Shown here: positions 25,926 through 34,803 of the stretch, one piece after another
How positions within the stretch are numbered: position 1 is the first letter of the stretch
Layout of the letters: each line of letters begins with the position of its first letter
Assembly: GCF_032925565.1 (NCBI RefSeq)
Contig: NZ_CP136708.1
Location: 2,046,001 to 2,110,000, forward strand
Source: Alteromonas sp. CI.11.F.A3
GTDB taxonomy: Bacteria > Pseudomonadota > Gammaproteobacteria > Enterobacterales > Alteromonadaceae
Reading direction: 5' to 3'
Length of the DNA stretch: 64,000 nucleotides
Notes under the pieces: generated by a model
Told to the model about the DNA's origin: nothing
The model's database searches: none
The model's input: only the letters and a program-made list of their open reading frames with translations
Program-made: the position numbers and the translations under genes

Positions 25926-26537
25926 ATGAAACGCACATTACTTTCTATACTTGTAGCGACCTCGATGACAACCGCAGCTTTTGCTGGTGACATGGAGACA
26001 GATAACAAATGGGAAAAAGGCGCTAAGGATGCGTGGATAGACGGCAAAGCCGAAGCAACATTACTATTCAACGGCAACCTTGATTCATTCGATATCAATA
26101 CAGATGTAAACAACGGCAATGTTGTTCTAACAGGTAAAGTAGATCATTCAGTTGATAAGAAATTAGCGGAAGAGCTAGTTTCAAATATTGACGGTGTTAT
26201 GTCAGTAGACAACCAACTTTCTGTTATTGAAGAGAAAGATATGGAAAAAATGGCAAGCGACATGTCAGATGACGCTGAATCAGAATATGATGAGCAGACG
26301 GGCACGCTTACTGATGCCAAAATTGCTACCGTAATTAAAACTCGTCTATTAATGGATAGCGACATCTCTGGCTTCGATATTGATGTAGATGTTGAAGCAG
26401 GTAACGTTACACTAACAGGTAACGTAGACTCAGATGCCGAGCGCCAGCTTGCTGTTGAAATAGCCAAAAACGCTTCAGATGTGAAAAACGTTGAAGACAA
26501 TTTGCAGGTTATTACTGAAACAGCAATGAAAAACTAA
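25926..26537 (+). CDS. Periplasmic protein with two BON domains
   Basis: This 203-residue exported protein has a signal peptide (MKRTLLSIL... to about AFA|GD) and two BON domains. The domains contain INTDVNNGNVVLTGKVD and IDVDVEAGNVTLTGNVDS, both preceded by a LLF/RLLMD helix. They are separated by an acidic linker. This is the OsmY-like layout. Such proteins associate with the envelope or phospholipids and often respond to osmotic or stationary-phase stress. An AAAGGAGAA ribosome site five bases before ATG 25926 fixes the start. The longer frame from 25866 lacks one. Confidence 0.9.
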   Translation: MKRTLLSILVATSMTTAAFAGDMETDNKWEKGAKDAWIDGKAEATLLFNGNLDSFDINTDVNNGNVVLTGKVDHSVDKKLAEELVSNIDGVMSVDNQLSVIEEKDMEKMASDMSDDAESEYDEQTGTLTDAKIATVIKTRLLMDSDISGFDIDVDVEAGNVTLTGNVDSDAERQLAVEIAKNASDVKNVEDNLQVITETAMKN

Positions 26538-26554
26538 GCAGTTATTAGTGAAAT

Positions 26555-26580
26555 AAAAGGGGCCAATGGGCCCCTTTTTT
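26555..26580 (+). terminator. Terminator after the BON-domain gene
   Basis: GGGGCC (26559-26564), AATG loop and GGCCCC (26569-26574), extended by AAAA/TTTT and ending in a T-run at 26575-26580. Confidence 0.93.
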
Positions 26581-26699
26581 ATGTCTGGATAACGGTAGAT
26601 TTCTATAATAACACCCTGTATTAAGTCAAGAAGTGTTGTTAGCCACTTTTTTCTATATCCCGTTTTTTCGCAGCAATATGTAGTATTTTCCCATCCACT

Positions 26700-26727
26700 T
26701 TACAACTTTTGTCTTACAACCTTTGTC
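26700..26727. repeat. Tandem 14-bp repeat upstream of 26908 gene
   Basis: TTACAACTTTTGTC (26700-26713) is followed at once by TTACAACCTTTGTC (26714-26727), a tandem repeat with one mismatch. The core TTACAAC appears again, as an inverted pair, at 26813-26839. The 370-base stretch 26538-26907 holds these repeats and the terminator at 26555-26580. I see no gene in it. Confidence 0.6.
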
Positions 26728-26812
26728 GGATTTTCTTCCTATCCATTGCTGCGTATACTCTTCGCGGTAATGAGGTAGCGTTAAGAAATTTGGAACACAA
26801 TGTGCAATACAA

Positions 26813-26839
26813 GTTGTAATTAAGTTTTTAAGTTACAAC
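26813..26839. promoter_or_regulatory. Inverted TTACAAC pair, possible operator
   Basis: GTTGTAA (26813-26819) and TTACAAC (26833-26839) form 7-bp inverted arms with a 13-base A/T-rich spacer, about 70 bases before the gene at 26908. Together with the tandem copies at 26700-26727 this makes four TTACAAC elements in one upstream region. Confidence 0.4.
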
Positions 26840-26907
26840 GTGCAGTAGTCATTTAGAACCAATGCGTTCTTACATGGATAATCGCAAGTTAGTATAAAAG
26901 GAAGTGA

Positions 26908-27270
26908 ATGATGAAAGTATTAAATTGGTTAGTTTCAGGTGTGTTGATTTCAATGCTTATTGTACTTGCAGGCGTGTTAACAAATAACATGGCTTATGTA
27001 GGTAAAGCGAACGCTGATGATTCAAACAAAGCCCATCACGCCTCTATCGTAAAAATAGAGCGCATACTTGCTCAGACCGAGTTCGATGTATCTCAAAAGC
27101 GTGATTTATTACGTAAAACACGTATCGAGTTTTACCTTGCAGAAGCAAAGCAGGCAGACCTGCGTAATTGGACGTTCAAGCGTGATGATTTGATTGACCG
27201 CGCAAAGAATATTTTAGTTCACCACCAGACACAGTTTACTGCAACGACAACTGAGTTTGCGAGCATTTAA
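26908..27270 (+). CDS. Small membrane-anchored or exported protein, unrecognised
   Basis: This 120-residue protein has one N-terminal hydrophobic helix (about residues 8-28) that is either an anchor or a signal peptide (possible site near KANA|DD). A charged helical region rich in Lys, Arg, Glu and Gln follows. No family is recognised. An AAGGAAG ribosome site precedes two adjacent ATGs (26908 and 26911). The upstream region carries repeated TTACAAC elements, which suggests dedicated regulation. Confidence 0.7.
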   Translation: MMKVLNWLVSGVLISMLIVLAGVLTNNMAYVGKANADDSNKAHHASIVKIERILAQTEFDVSQKRDLLRKTRIEFYLAEAKQADLRNWTFKRDDLIDRAKNILVHHQTQFTATTTEFASI

Positions 27271-27313
27271 GCTCGCCAACTCTGTATCAGGTAATTTAGC
27301 AACTGTCAGTGGT

Positions 27314-28426
27314 TTAAAGGCCACGTTGGGTTTCTAGATAGGTAGCAAAGCTACCAAGCCAATGACTCCCCATATAATGCATATCGTTTATAACAGAATC
27401 TACTCCCGCTACCTTATGTGCACGTGCTGCACTATTTATTGCTGCTACACGCTTATCGCCTGAAGGCAGTGCTGAAGCGATACCTTCAAGCATCCATGCA
27501 CGACTTAAATTTAAGCCATCTAAGTGCGCAAGTTTACCATCACTTTTATCCACTACCGTCGCTAGGGTTATCCAAGCAGCATCTCCATCAGTTGGAATGC
27601 TGGGTAAAAAAGAAGATAGCCACGTTGCATAATTCTCACTTGAATACACTCGTCGCATCAAATCGGCTTCGGCAATACAGGGGGATAAGAAATCTTGGCC
27701 TGATGGTTCATAAGCCAGTGGGCAATTCACATCAGTTGCGTATAACCTGGTGATGGTTTTAGTGAGCAAGTTTTCAAATGCAACATCACCAGCCGTGCGG
27801 CTCCAGTCCAACATAAGGCCGAATGCAAACGCGGTTTGACTATGTTCGCCCACGCGAATCGGAAACGACAGTTTAGGAAGCCAATCTGTTACATTAGCCA
27901 CGATTTTTTGCTCGAGTGGGAGTAGGGTGGTTAGCCATTTTTTTGCCTCAGGTGAATTCCATTCACGTAGTTCACTGGTTAATTGTAAAAACCAAGCAAG
28001 CCCATAAGGACGTTCGAAGCTTGTGCCTGTACCCTCACGGTTAAAGTAAGCGACTTCACCAGCGATATTCTCTTCGGTAAAACTGATGTCGAGGTGTTTT
28101 ATAATGTCTTGGTAGTGAGGCGTTTCTGGATATTGGCTTGCAATTCGGGTTAATAACCAATGCCCATGTACAGATGAGTGCCAATCAAAGCAGCCGTAAA
28201 ACGCAGGATATAGCTGTTTAGGCGGCTTAACGTGTTCTGCCCCCGTCATCATGTGTTTAATGATGTTTGGGTACTCTTTATGAACACAGGCTAATGCGAG
28301 TTGGGCAAAGCGGTTTGCAACCGTTAAGTCACTCGATGATGCATTAGAGTCGGCGTTGTTCGCCATTAGTGATGGAGAGACTAGGGTGAGCACCAGTATA
28401 AGCTTACGAAGCAGGGTCAATTTCAT
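27314..28426 (-). CDS. Exported DUF2891-family protein
   Basis: This 370-residue protein has a signal peptide (MKLTLLRKLILVLTLVSPSLMA) and matches DUF2891 as I recall it: YPAFYGCFDWHSSVHGHWLL, the FNREGTGTSFERPYGLAWFLQL region (partly quoted), RVGEHSQTAFAFGLMLDWSR, FLSPCIAEADLMRRV and DGLNLSRAWML. The repeated aromatic/acidic pattern resembles alpha/alpha-barrel sugar enzymes, but no activity is established to my knowledge. I begin at ATG 28426 because the signal peptide starts there. The frame itself opens at 28501. It follows a nucleosidase-like gene by about 100 bases on the same strand. Confidence 0.82.
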   Translation of the reverse strand: MKLTLLRKLILVLTLVSPSLMANNADSNASSSDLTVANRFAQLALACVHKEYPNIIKHMMTGAEHVKPPKQLYPAFYGCFDWHSSVHGHWLLTRIASQYPETPHYQDIIKHLDISFTEENIAGEVAYFNREGTGTSFERPYGLAWFLQLTSELREWNSPEAKKWLTTLLPLEQKIVANVTDWLPKLSFPIRVGEHSQTAFAFGLMLDWSRTAGDVAFENLLTKTITRLYATDVNCPLAYEPSGQDFLSPCIAEADLMRRVYSSENYATWLSSFLPSIPTDGDAAWITLATVVDKSDGKLAHLDGLNLSRAWMLEGIASALPSGDKRVAAINSAARAHKVAGVDSVINDMHYMGSHWLGSFATYLETQRGL

Positions 28427-28525
28427 AAAATAAATGCCAATGGGTTTTAAGAATGAAAGTGCCAAGTTATTTCCTGTAAGGGTAAAATAACTTGGCGGCA
28501 AGAATGGGACTATTTGCCTAGGCGC

Positions 28526-29410
28526 TTATAAAGGCTTAGGCAACGATGCGATATAGGCTTCAACAACTGTTTTTACGAAGACTTGGCAAGCTTCTGCTGT
28601 ATCAGGGTTATATTCACCGTGATTGGTAATGTTGTTAGATAAGATACGAATACCAAGAAACGGTACGCCATAAGCATGGGCAATTTGCGCTGCCGACGCA
28701 GACTCCATTTCCTCTACGCTGGTACCTAGATTCTTGTGAAGCCATGCAATGCGATCAATTTCGTTGTTCCAAAAATTACCGCTGCCAATGGTGCCTTTCA
28801 CAACGTTTCCAGTTTTGTGCTCCTTACTTAACGACATGGCGAGTTCAAGTAAGGTTTCGTCACCCGCATAAAAGCGAATTTTTTCAGCATCTGTTGCACT
28901 GTCACCTTCGCCGGCACTGCCTTCTGACGCCATTAAATCCATAGGGATCCAATTCAGAGGGCGAGAGCCTTCACCCGCTTCTAGTTTGGGGGTCTTGAAG
29001 TTACTCGCATTAACGCTTTTTTCGCCCAATACGATATCGCCGACATTAAGTTTAGGATCGTGCCCGCCTGACGTACCTTGGTTAATGATGATTCTTGGCT
29101 GGTAACGGCTTATACCTATGGCCGTTGCCGCAGCTGTATTTTCTAAACCTTTCCCTGTTTTTGCCACCACGATAGGGTGGCCATTTAATGTTCCTAAATA
29201 GAAGGTAGCGTTACCTGAGTGCTCAACACGTACGTCGGTTAATAGTGACGCGAAGTATTCTGCTTCAATTGGCATTGGCCCTTGAATCATGATTGGCGCT
29301 AATGGGGTTTCAGAAGAGGTTACTGTTACGCTTTTCATGGAAGATTCAGCCATGGTGTTAGCGCTAAGTAGCGCAAAAAGCGCGGAAAAAAGTGGTGCCA
29401 TTATTTTCAT
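28526..29410 (-). CDS. Exported nucleoside phosphorylase / MTA-SAH nucleosidase-like protein
   Basis: This 294-residue protein has a signal peptide (MKIMAPLFSALFALLSANTMA|ES) and a phosphorylase-superfamily (PNP_UDP) domain: GPMPIEAEYFASLL, VVAKTGKGLENTAAATAI, INQGTSGGHDPKLNVGDIV, VEEMESASAAQIAHAYGVPF (20 residues) and ILSNNITNHGEYNPDTAEA. The MESA-like Met-Glu pair and the late Asn/Asp region resemble MTA/SAH nucleosidases (MtnN). Most members are cytosolic. An exported form would act on nucleosides in the periplasm or outside the cell. I start at ATG 29410, where the signal peptide begins. Confidence 0.83.
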   Translation of the reverse strand: MKIMAPLFSALFALLSANTMAESSMKSVTVTSSETPLAPIMIQGPMPIEAEYFASLLTDVRVEHSGNATFYLGTLNGHPIVVAKTGKGLENTAAATAIGISRYQPRIIINQGTSGGHDPKLNVGDIVLGEKSVNASNFKTPKLEAGEGSRPLNWIPMDLMASEGSAGEGDSATDAEKIRFYAGDETLLELAMSLSKEHKTGNVVKGTIGSGNFWNNEIDRIAWLHKNLGTSVEEMESASAAQIAHAYGVPFLGIRILSNNITNHGEYNPDTAEACQVFVKTVVEAYIASLPKPL

Positions 29411-29540
29411 TATTATTCCGTTTAAGTAAGAGTGGTCAGTAAAACTGCAAGTAAAAGACGCCATCCATTTCTACCAGTTCAGTATGTAAATTACAATGTG
29501 AATAGGCGGTAGGTGCAGGTGAAATAGCATGATGAATACG

Positions 29541-29570
29541 CATAAAAAAAGGCAGCCACTGGCTGCCTTT
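29541..29570 (-). terminator. Terminator of pyk
   Basis: AAAGGCAGCC (29548-29557) and GGCTGCCTTT (29561-29570) form a 10-bp stem with an ACT loop. On the minus strand it is followed by a T-run (A residues at 29544-29550 on the plus strand), about 25 bases after the pyk stop. Confidence 0.9.
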
Positions 29571-29595
29571 AAAACGTTTTAAGTGCGAATAACGC

Positions 29596-31032
29596 TTATT
29601 CTACTTCGACAATCTTAAGGGTATTAGTTGCCCCAATTTTTTCCATTTCATCACCGTAAGTCAAAATGATGTTGTCGCCACTTTGCACTAAACCTTTGGC
29701 TTTAAGTGCCGCCACTACATCATACTTTAACTGACCAGGTTCGCTTTTCGATGAATCGAAATAAACAGGCTTAACACCACGGAACAACGCCATAGTATTT
29801 AGTGTGCCTTCATGACGAGACATCGCAATGATAGGTAACGAGGTAGTAATACGCGACATCAATTTAGGCGTGTTGCCGCTTTCAGTTAATCCTACAATCG
29901 CTTTTACGCTAGGTAGGTGGTTAGCTGCATATACTGCTGACAACGCAATTGATTCGCTGGTAGATGAGAAAAGCTCATCCATGCGGTGCTTTGAAATTTT
30001 AACGCTAGGATGCGTCTCTGCACCTTCACATACACGGGCCATCGCTTGAACAGTTTCAATTGGGAAGCTACCTGCCGCTGTTTCAGCAGAAAGCATAACC
30101 GCATCTGTGCCATCGAGAACTGCGTTAGCGACGTCCATAACCTCTGCGCGTGTAGGCATAGGGCTATCAATCATCGACTCCATCATTTGCGTCGCGGTAA
30201 TAACGATTTTGTTTAGCTGGCGTGAACGGGCAATCAGCTTTTTCTGAACACCCACTAGCTCGGCATCACCAATTTCAACACCTAGGTCACCACGCGCCAC
30301 CATTACCGCGTCTGAAGCACTGATAATGTCAGTAATAGCTTCATCAGTGGCTACGGTTTCAGCACGCTCTACTTTGGCACAAATTTTCGCATAACAGCCT
30401 GCTTCTTCAGCCAGCTTTCTTGCGTAATTAAGATCTTCACCACTACGAGGGAATGAAACCGCAAGGTAATCAACGCCAATCTCAGCCGCTGTGATAATGT
30501 CTTTCTTATCTTTTTCAGTCAGGGCTTCAGCAGATAAACCACCGCCTTGACGATTAATGCCTTTGTTGTTTGATAATTTACCGCCGACAGTCACTTCTGT
30601 TAGCACTTTACGGCCTTCTACGCCGGTGACTTTAAGTTGAATACGCCCGTCATCAAGTAACAAAATATCGCCAGCACTGACGTCATCAGGTAGCGCTTTG
30701 TAGTCGATACCAACTTGCTTAGCATCACCAGCATCGCGGTCTAGTTCAGCATCAAGCGTGAAACTATCGCCGATAGACAATTTAACCGGGCCTTCAGCAA
30801 AACGTGCAACCCGAATTTTCGGGCCTTGTAAATCGCCTAAAATGGCAACGTACTTACCTAAATTTTTAGCCGCTTCTCTTACGCGTTTTGCACGCTCGAT
30901 ATGATCTTCTGCTTGTCCGTGTGAAAAGTTCATGCGAACCGTGTTTGCACCGGCGGCAATTAGTTCTTGGATTTTTTCGAGTGAATCAGTGGCAGGGCCA
31001 AGCGTTGCAAGAATTTTCGTTCTTCTGGTCAT
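29596..31032 (-). CDS. pyk: Pyruvate kinase
   Basis: This 478-residue pyruvate kinase transfers phosphate from phosphoenolpyruvate to ADP. Motifs include the N-terminal [36 protein letters not shown], the metal-binding region [32 protein letters not shown] (20 residues), and [12 protein letters not shown]. The length and sequence fit the E. coli PykA-type enzyme. A HexR-type box lies about 95-108 bases upstream, as in Shewanella-type regulons. It is a single-gene unit with its own terminator. Confidence 0.97.
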   Translation of the reverse strand: MTRRTKILATLGPATDSLEKIQELIAAGANTVRMNFSHGQAEDHIERAKRVREAAKNLGKYVAILGDLQGPKIRVARFAEGPVKLSIGDSFTLDAELDRDAGDAKQVGIDYKALPDDVSAGDILLLDDGRIQLKVTGVEGRKVLTEVTVGGKLSNNKGINRQGGGLSAEALTEKDKKDIITAAEIGVDYLAVSFPRSGEDLNYARKLAEEAGCYAKICAKVERAETVATDEAITDIISASDAVMVARGDLGVEIGDAELVGVQKKLIARSRQLNKIVITATQMMESMIDSPMPTRAEVMDVANAVLDGTDAVMLSAETAAGSFPIETVQAMARVCEGAETHPSVKISKHRMDELFSSTSESIALSAVYAANHLPSVKAIVGLTESGNTPKLMSRITTSLPIIAMSRHEGTLNTMALFRGVKPVYFDSSKSEPGQLKYDVVAALKAKGLVQSGDNIILTYGDEMEKIGATNTLKIVEVE

Positions 31033-31125
31033 TAGGAGTCCGTCGCAATTTTTAAGTGATGTAGCACAAATAGATATATGGCTAGCCTGTGTAATTTGTA
31101 CAAAGGTTAACCTGTAATCGCTTTA

Positions 31126-31140
31126 CGTAATTTTATTACA
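31126..31140. promoter_or_regulatory. HexR-type operator upstream of pyk
   Basis: CGTAATTTTATTACA matches the HexR palindrome TGTAATTTTATTACA in 14 of 15 positions. It lies 94 bases upstream of the pyk start codon. HexR (31458-32309) is encoded next door. HexR control of pyk is established in Shewanella and related bacteria. Confidence 0.8.
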
Positions 31141-31457
31141 GAATAGTAGATGAATCTGACATAAATGTGAATGAAAGATGAAGAATTGGGAACTGAGCCG
31201 ACCAGTTACGTCATTCATCTCAATAAAGAGTGTTAATGCCATTCACTGCCTTTTCTGTATTTTAAATAATCAATAGTTAAGCTTGTTTCCACTTAACTAG
31301 GGTAGCAGGTATGGAGAGAAAATGTGGTTAATTACCGAATAGGGTAGGAAGCTAGTCGCTTAGCGACGTTCTTAAAATGTAACGAATCCGAGTTAGTCTC
31401 CTCAGAATGCAGCAGAACATAAAGATAGACTGACTCGAATGTAATAAAGAGAAATGT
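31141..31457. other. Intergenic region between pyk promoter and hexR end
   Basis: This stretch of about 317 bases has no convincing gene. Near its end CGAGTTAGTCT (31389-31399) can pair with AGACTGACTCG (31427-31437) with one wobble. The 27-base loop and lack of a T-run make it a weak terminator candidate for hexR. Confidence 0.4.
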
Positions 31458-32309
31458 TTATTCGTTGCGCTTTTCGTAGCGCGAACCGCGCAGGGTGTCT
31501 TTCACCCGCTTTAAATTCTCTCTGAATTTGTTACCGCGGCGTAATGTGAACCCTGTAGCGAGCACGTCAATAAGCGTAAGCTGCGCAATACGTGATGCCA
31601 TTGGCATATACATATCGGTATCTTCCGGTACCTCAAGAGATAATACGTACGTACATTCATGCGACAATGGACTGTCGGCTGAAGTTATACCCACTACCGT
31701 TGCATCGTTCATGCGAGCAATTTGTGCAATCTCTACCAAGCTTTTGGTGCGACCCGTATGTGAAATAAGCACCACAACATCGCCAGTCGAACAATTCATG
31801 CAACTCATACGCTGCATCAAAATGTCTTCAAAGTAGACAACAGGCACATTGAAACGGAAAAATTTGTTTAATGCATCGTGTGCCACAGAGGCGGATGCGC
31901 CAAGCCCAAAAAACGAAATCTTCTGTGCTTGAGTTAACAAATCTACAACGCGATTAACCACTTGCACGTCTACAGACTGACGCGCAACTTCCAGAGAAGC
32001 CATGGTCGATTCGAAGATTTTGTTGGTATAATCTGCTGGCCCATCATTTTCATCAACATGACGGTTTACGTAGGGCGTTCCATTTGCGAGACTTTGTGCT
32101 AAATGAAGTTTAAAGTCTGGAAAGCCTTTAGTATCTAAACGTCGACAAAAGCGATTAACTGTCGGCTCACTAACATCCGACATTTTAGCCAAGGTTGCTA
32201 TACTCGAGTGAATAGCTGTTTGCGGATTCGCAAGGATCACATCAGCCACTTTTCGTTCTGATTTGCTGAATGACGCTTTATTTTGTGTAATTTTTTCTAA
32301 AATATTCAT
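31458..32309 (-). CDS. hexR: HexR, RpiR-family regulator of central carbohydrate genes
   Basis: This 283-residue regulator has an N-terminal RpiR-type helix-turn-helix (LEKITQNKASFSKSERKVAD, SSIATLAKMSDVSEPTVNRF) and a C-terminal SIS sugar-phosphate-binding domain (ISFFGLGASASVAHDALNKF, VVLISHTGRTKSLVEIA). HexR senses KDPG and represses Entner-Doudoroff and related genes. It is divergent from zwf with a perfect HexR box in between. I start at ATG 32309, where the conserved MNILEKI begins. The frame extends upstream to 32417 but that part looks non-coding. Confidence 0.95.
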   Translation of the reverse strand: MNILEKITQNKASFSKSERKVADVILANPQTAIHSSIATLAKMSDVSEPTVNRFCRRLDTKGFPDFKLHLAQSLANGTPYVNRHVDENDGPADYTNKIFESTMASLEVARQSVDVQVVNRVVDLLTQAQKISFFGLGASASVAHDALNKFFRFNVPVVYFEDILMQRMSCMNCSTGDVVVLISHTGRTKSLVEIAQIARMNDATVVGITSADSPLSHECTYVLSLEVPEDTDMYMPMASRIAQLTLIDVLATGFTLRRGNKFRENLKRVKDTLRGSRYEKRNE

Positions 32310-32495
32310 ACAAAAATGGCAATTAGTAAGGGAAAATTGATGTAGGTTACCCGACTCATAGTACCCAATGTGACGGAAGTGACAAGAAAAATGTAATTTT
32401 TTGACATTTTTTATCACTTGCGGGGAACAAAAGGGGGCTGGATAGGGTACTAACCCGTTAATATACAGAAATGAGATTCAATAGTTTCCAAAAGT

Positions 32496-32510
32496 TGTAA
32501 TTTTACTACA
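32496..32510. promoter_or_regulatory. HexR operator upstream of zwf
   Basis: TGTAATTTTACTACA matches the known HexR consensus (TGTARTWWWAYTACA form) completely. It lies 96 bases before zwf and about 190 bases before hexR, so it could serve both the zwf-eda operon and autoregulation. Confidence 0.88.
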
Positions 32511-32606
32511 TTTGGTGTTAACTATATGCTAATAACACGTGGATGGCGTTAGAAGGTACGTCTACCTCACGTTAGTTTCACACATACATTTAAAAGGTCG
32601 ACGAAA

Positions 32607-34103
32607 ATGGTATTGGAAAATTCCTACGAACCCTGTGATTTCGTGCTATTTGGCACATTGGGTGATCTTTCACGACGCAAATTACTGCCGTCTTTATATC
32701 AGCTTGAAAAAGCAGAGCTCATTCATCCAGATACAACCATTGTTGGCGTAGCCCGACATGAAATGGAATTAGAAGACTATATAGCCGAAGTCCATACAAA
32801 CTTAGTAAAGTTTGGCGATAAAGAGCTTTGTGAAGAAACTTGGGAGCGTATGAAAGCCCGTCTTCATTATGCATGCGTCGATATGAAAGATATCGGTAGC
32901 TACTGCGTTTTAGAAGATCATGTTGACCCAGCGCGCACCATGGTGTGTTATTTAGCAACACCGCCTTCTATCTATGGTGACATTTGTCGTGGTCTTCACG
33001 GCTGCAAAATTATCGATTCAAGTGTACGTGTTGTACTTGAAAAGCCGATTGGTCACGATCTTGAATCGTCAAAAGTGATTAACGAGCAGGTTGCTGAGTA
33101 CTTCGACGAGAAACAAATTTACCGTATCGATCATTACCTAGGTAAAGAAACCGTACTTAACCTTGTTGCACTTCGTTTTGCTAACTCTATTTTCGCCACC
33201 AACTGGGACCATAACTGTATTGACCATGTTCAAATTTCAGTAGCGGAATCAGTCGGTATTGAAGGGCGTTGGGGTTATTTTGACGACGCGGGTCAAATGC
33301 GCGACATGGTGCAAAACCACTTACTTCAAATTTTAAGCTTAGTGGCCATGGAGCCACCAACGACACTAGATGCAGACAGCATTCGTGATGAAAAGCTTAA
33401 AGTACTTAAAGCACTGCGCCCGATTAATTCATCGAACATTAGCGATAGCACGGTTCGTGGTCAGTACACCGCAGGTTTTGTGAAAGGTGAAGAAGTTCCA
33501 GGCTACTTGGAAGAAGAGGGTGCTAACACCCAAAGTAGAACGGAAACCTTCATTGCAATTAAAGCAGAGATTGATAACTGGCGCTGGGCGGGTGTTCCGT
33601 TCTACCTTCGTACGGGTAAACGTATGCCGTCGAAAGTCAGTGAAGTGGTTATCTACTTCAAGCGTCAGCCACATAACTTGTTTGGCGATAGCTTTAAGAA
33701 CTTGCCGCCAAACAAATTGGTAATTCGACTTCAGCCTGATGAAGGCGTTGAAATTACTGTTATGAACAAAGTCCCGGGCTTAACCAGCTCTGGCTCAATG
33801 GATTTACAAAAATCTAAGTTGAACTTGAGCTTCTCTGAAGCCTTTGCCGACGATCGTATTCCTGATGCCTACGAAAAGCTGCTTCTTGAAGTCATGCTAG
33901 GCAACCAGGCGCTGTTCGTTCGCCGTGATGAAATTGAACAAGCCTGGACATGGGTTGATTCAATTCTTGAAGCATGGAAATCGTCTAATGAACCACCAGA
34001 GCCTTATCAGGCTGGCACGTGGGGACCAGTAGATTCAATTGGCCTTTTGGCACGAGCGAATCGCAGTTGGTACGAAAGCAAAACGGTAAGGAAGAAGAAA
34101 TAA
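32607..34103 (+). CDS. zwf: Glucose-6-phosphate 1-dehydrogenase
   Basis: This 498-residue enzyme oxidises glucose 6-phosphate to 6-phosphogluconolactone. It has the N-terminal nucleotide-binding LFGTLGDLSRRKLLPSLYQL (20 residues), the catalytic signature RIDHYLGKETVLNL and substrate-binding VLEKPIGHDL. It is the first gene of zwf-pgl-edd-glk-eda, behind a perfect HexR box. Gap to pgl is one base, so the two are tightly coupled. Confidence 0.97.
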   Translation: MVLENSYEPCDFVLFGTLGDLSRRKLLPSLYQLEKAELIHPDTTIVGVARHEMELEDYIAEVHTNLVKFGDKELCEETWERMKARLHYACVDMKDIGSYCVLEDHVDPARTMVCYLATPPSIYGDICRGLHGCKIIDSSVRVVLEKPIGHDLESSKVINEQVAEYFDEKQIYRIDHYLGKETVLNLVALRFANSIFATNWDHNCIDHVQISVAESVGIEGRWGYFDDAGQMRDMVQNHLLQILSLVAMEPPTTLDADSIRDEKLKVLKALRPINSSNISDSTVRGQYTAGFVKGEEVPGYLEEEGANTQSRTETFIAIKAEIDNWRWAGVPFYLRTGKRMPSKVSEVVIYFKRQPHNLFGDSFKNLPPNKLVIRLQPDEGVEITVMNKVPGLTSSGSMDLQKSKLNLSFSEAFADDRIPDAYEKLLLEVMLGNQALFVRRDEIEQAWTWVDSILEAWKSSNEPPEPYQAGTWGPVDSIGLLARANRSWYESKTVRKKK

Positions 34104-34104
34104 T

Positions 34105-34797
34105 ATGGCTTTAACAACCCTTTCATTTGATACACCCGATGCGCTTACCTCAGCATTTGCTGAAGACTTGGTTAGCATTCTTAAAACTGGTATTAAAACC
34201 CGCGGGCGTGCTTCGCTTGTGGTAAGTGGCGGCAGAACGCCTCTTGCACTTTTTAAGCAGTTGAGCGAAACCGACATAGAGTGGGACAAGGTAGATATTA
34301 CCCTTGCTGATGAACGTTGGGTGGAAGAAGGTCATGAAGCCAGTAACACCAGCTTAGTTAAAGCGAATCTTATTCAAAATAAAGCCAGTGCAGCGCATTT
34401 CGTTGAATTAAAAAGCGATGTTGCTGATGCTAGTGAAGGCGTAAATGCTGCTGAAAAAGCGATTGCAAGTATGTCCCAGCCTTTTGATGCGCTTATTTTA
34501 GGCATGGGTGAAGACGGTCATACCGCATCGCTATTCCCCTGTTCTGAACAAGTCAATGATGGCTTGAGCATGAACAGTGGTCGCACATGTATTGCTGTAC
34601 AACCTACAACTGCACCCCATCAACGTATATCACTTACGTTGCCGGCGTTGCTAAACAGTCGACATATTTTTCTGCATTTAACCGGTGAAAAGAAAAAGCA
34701 GGTACTGCTTGATGCACTGGATAATGCTACCGAAGCGCAAAAGCCCATCACGGCCGTGGTAAACAGAGCCCCGGTAACCTTGATGTGGGCGCCATAG
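34105..34797 (+). CDS. pgl: 6-phosphogluconolactonase
   Basis: This 230-residue lactonase hydrolyses 6-phosphogluconolactone to 6-phosphogluconate. It is of the DevB/Pgl type, with VVSGGRTPLALFKQL, TLADERWVEEGHEASNT and ILGMGEDGHTASLFP. The order zwf-pgl-edd matches the pathway order. The edd start follows after six bases. Confidence 0.95.
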   Translation: MALTTLSFDTPDALTSAFAEDLVSILKTGIKTRGRASLVVSGGRTPLALFKQLSETDIEWDKVDITLADERWVEEGHEASNTSLVKANLIQNKASAAHFVELKSDVADASEGVNAAEKAIASMSQPFDALILGMGEDGHTASLFPCSEQVNDGLSMNSGRTCIAVQPTTAPHQRISLTLPALLNSRHIFLHLTGEKKKQVLLDALDNATEAQKPITAVVNRAPVTLMWAP

Positions 34798-34803
34798 GAG
34801 ACA

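Noticed and set aside
25907..26500. Two open frames (70 and 118 codons) opposite the BON-domain gene
   Set aside because: Serine-rich shadows of acidic codons on the other strand.
31495..31836. Open frame of 113 codons opposite hexR
   Set aside because: Antisense to the SIS domain of hexR, with no ribosome site or family signal.
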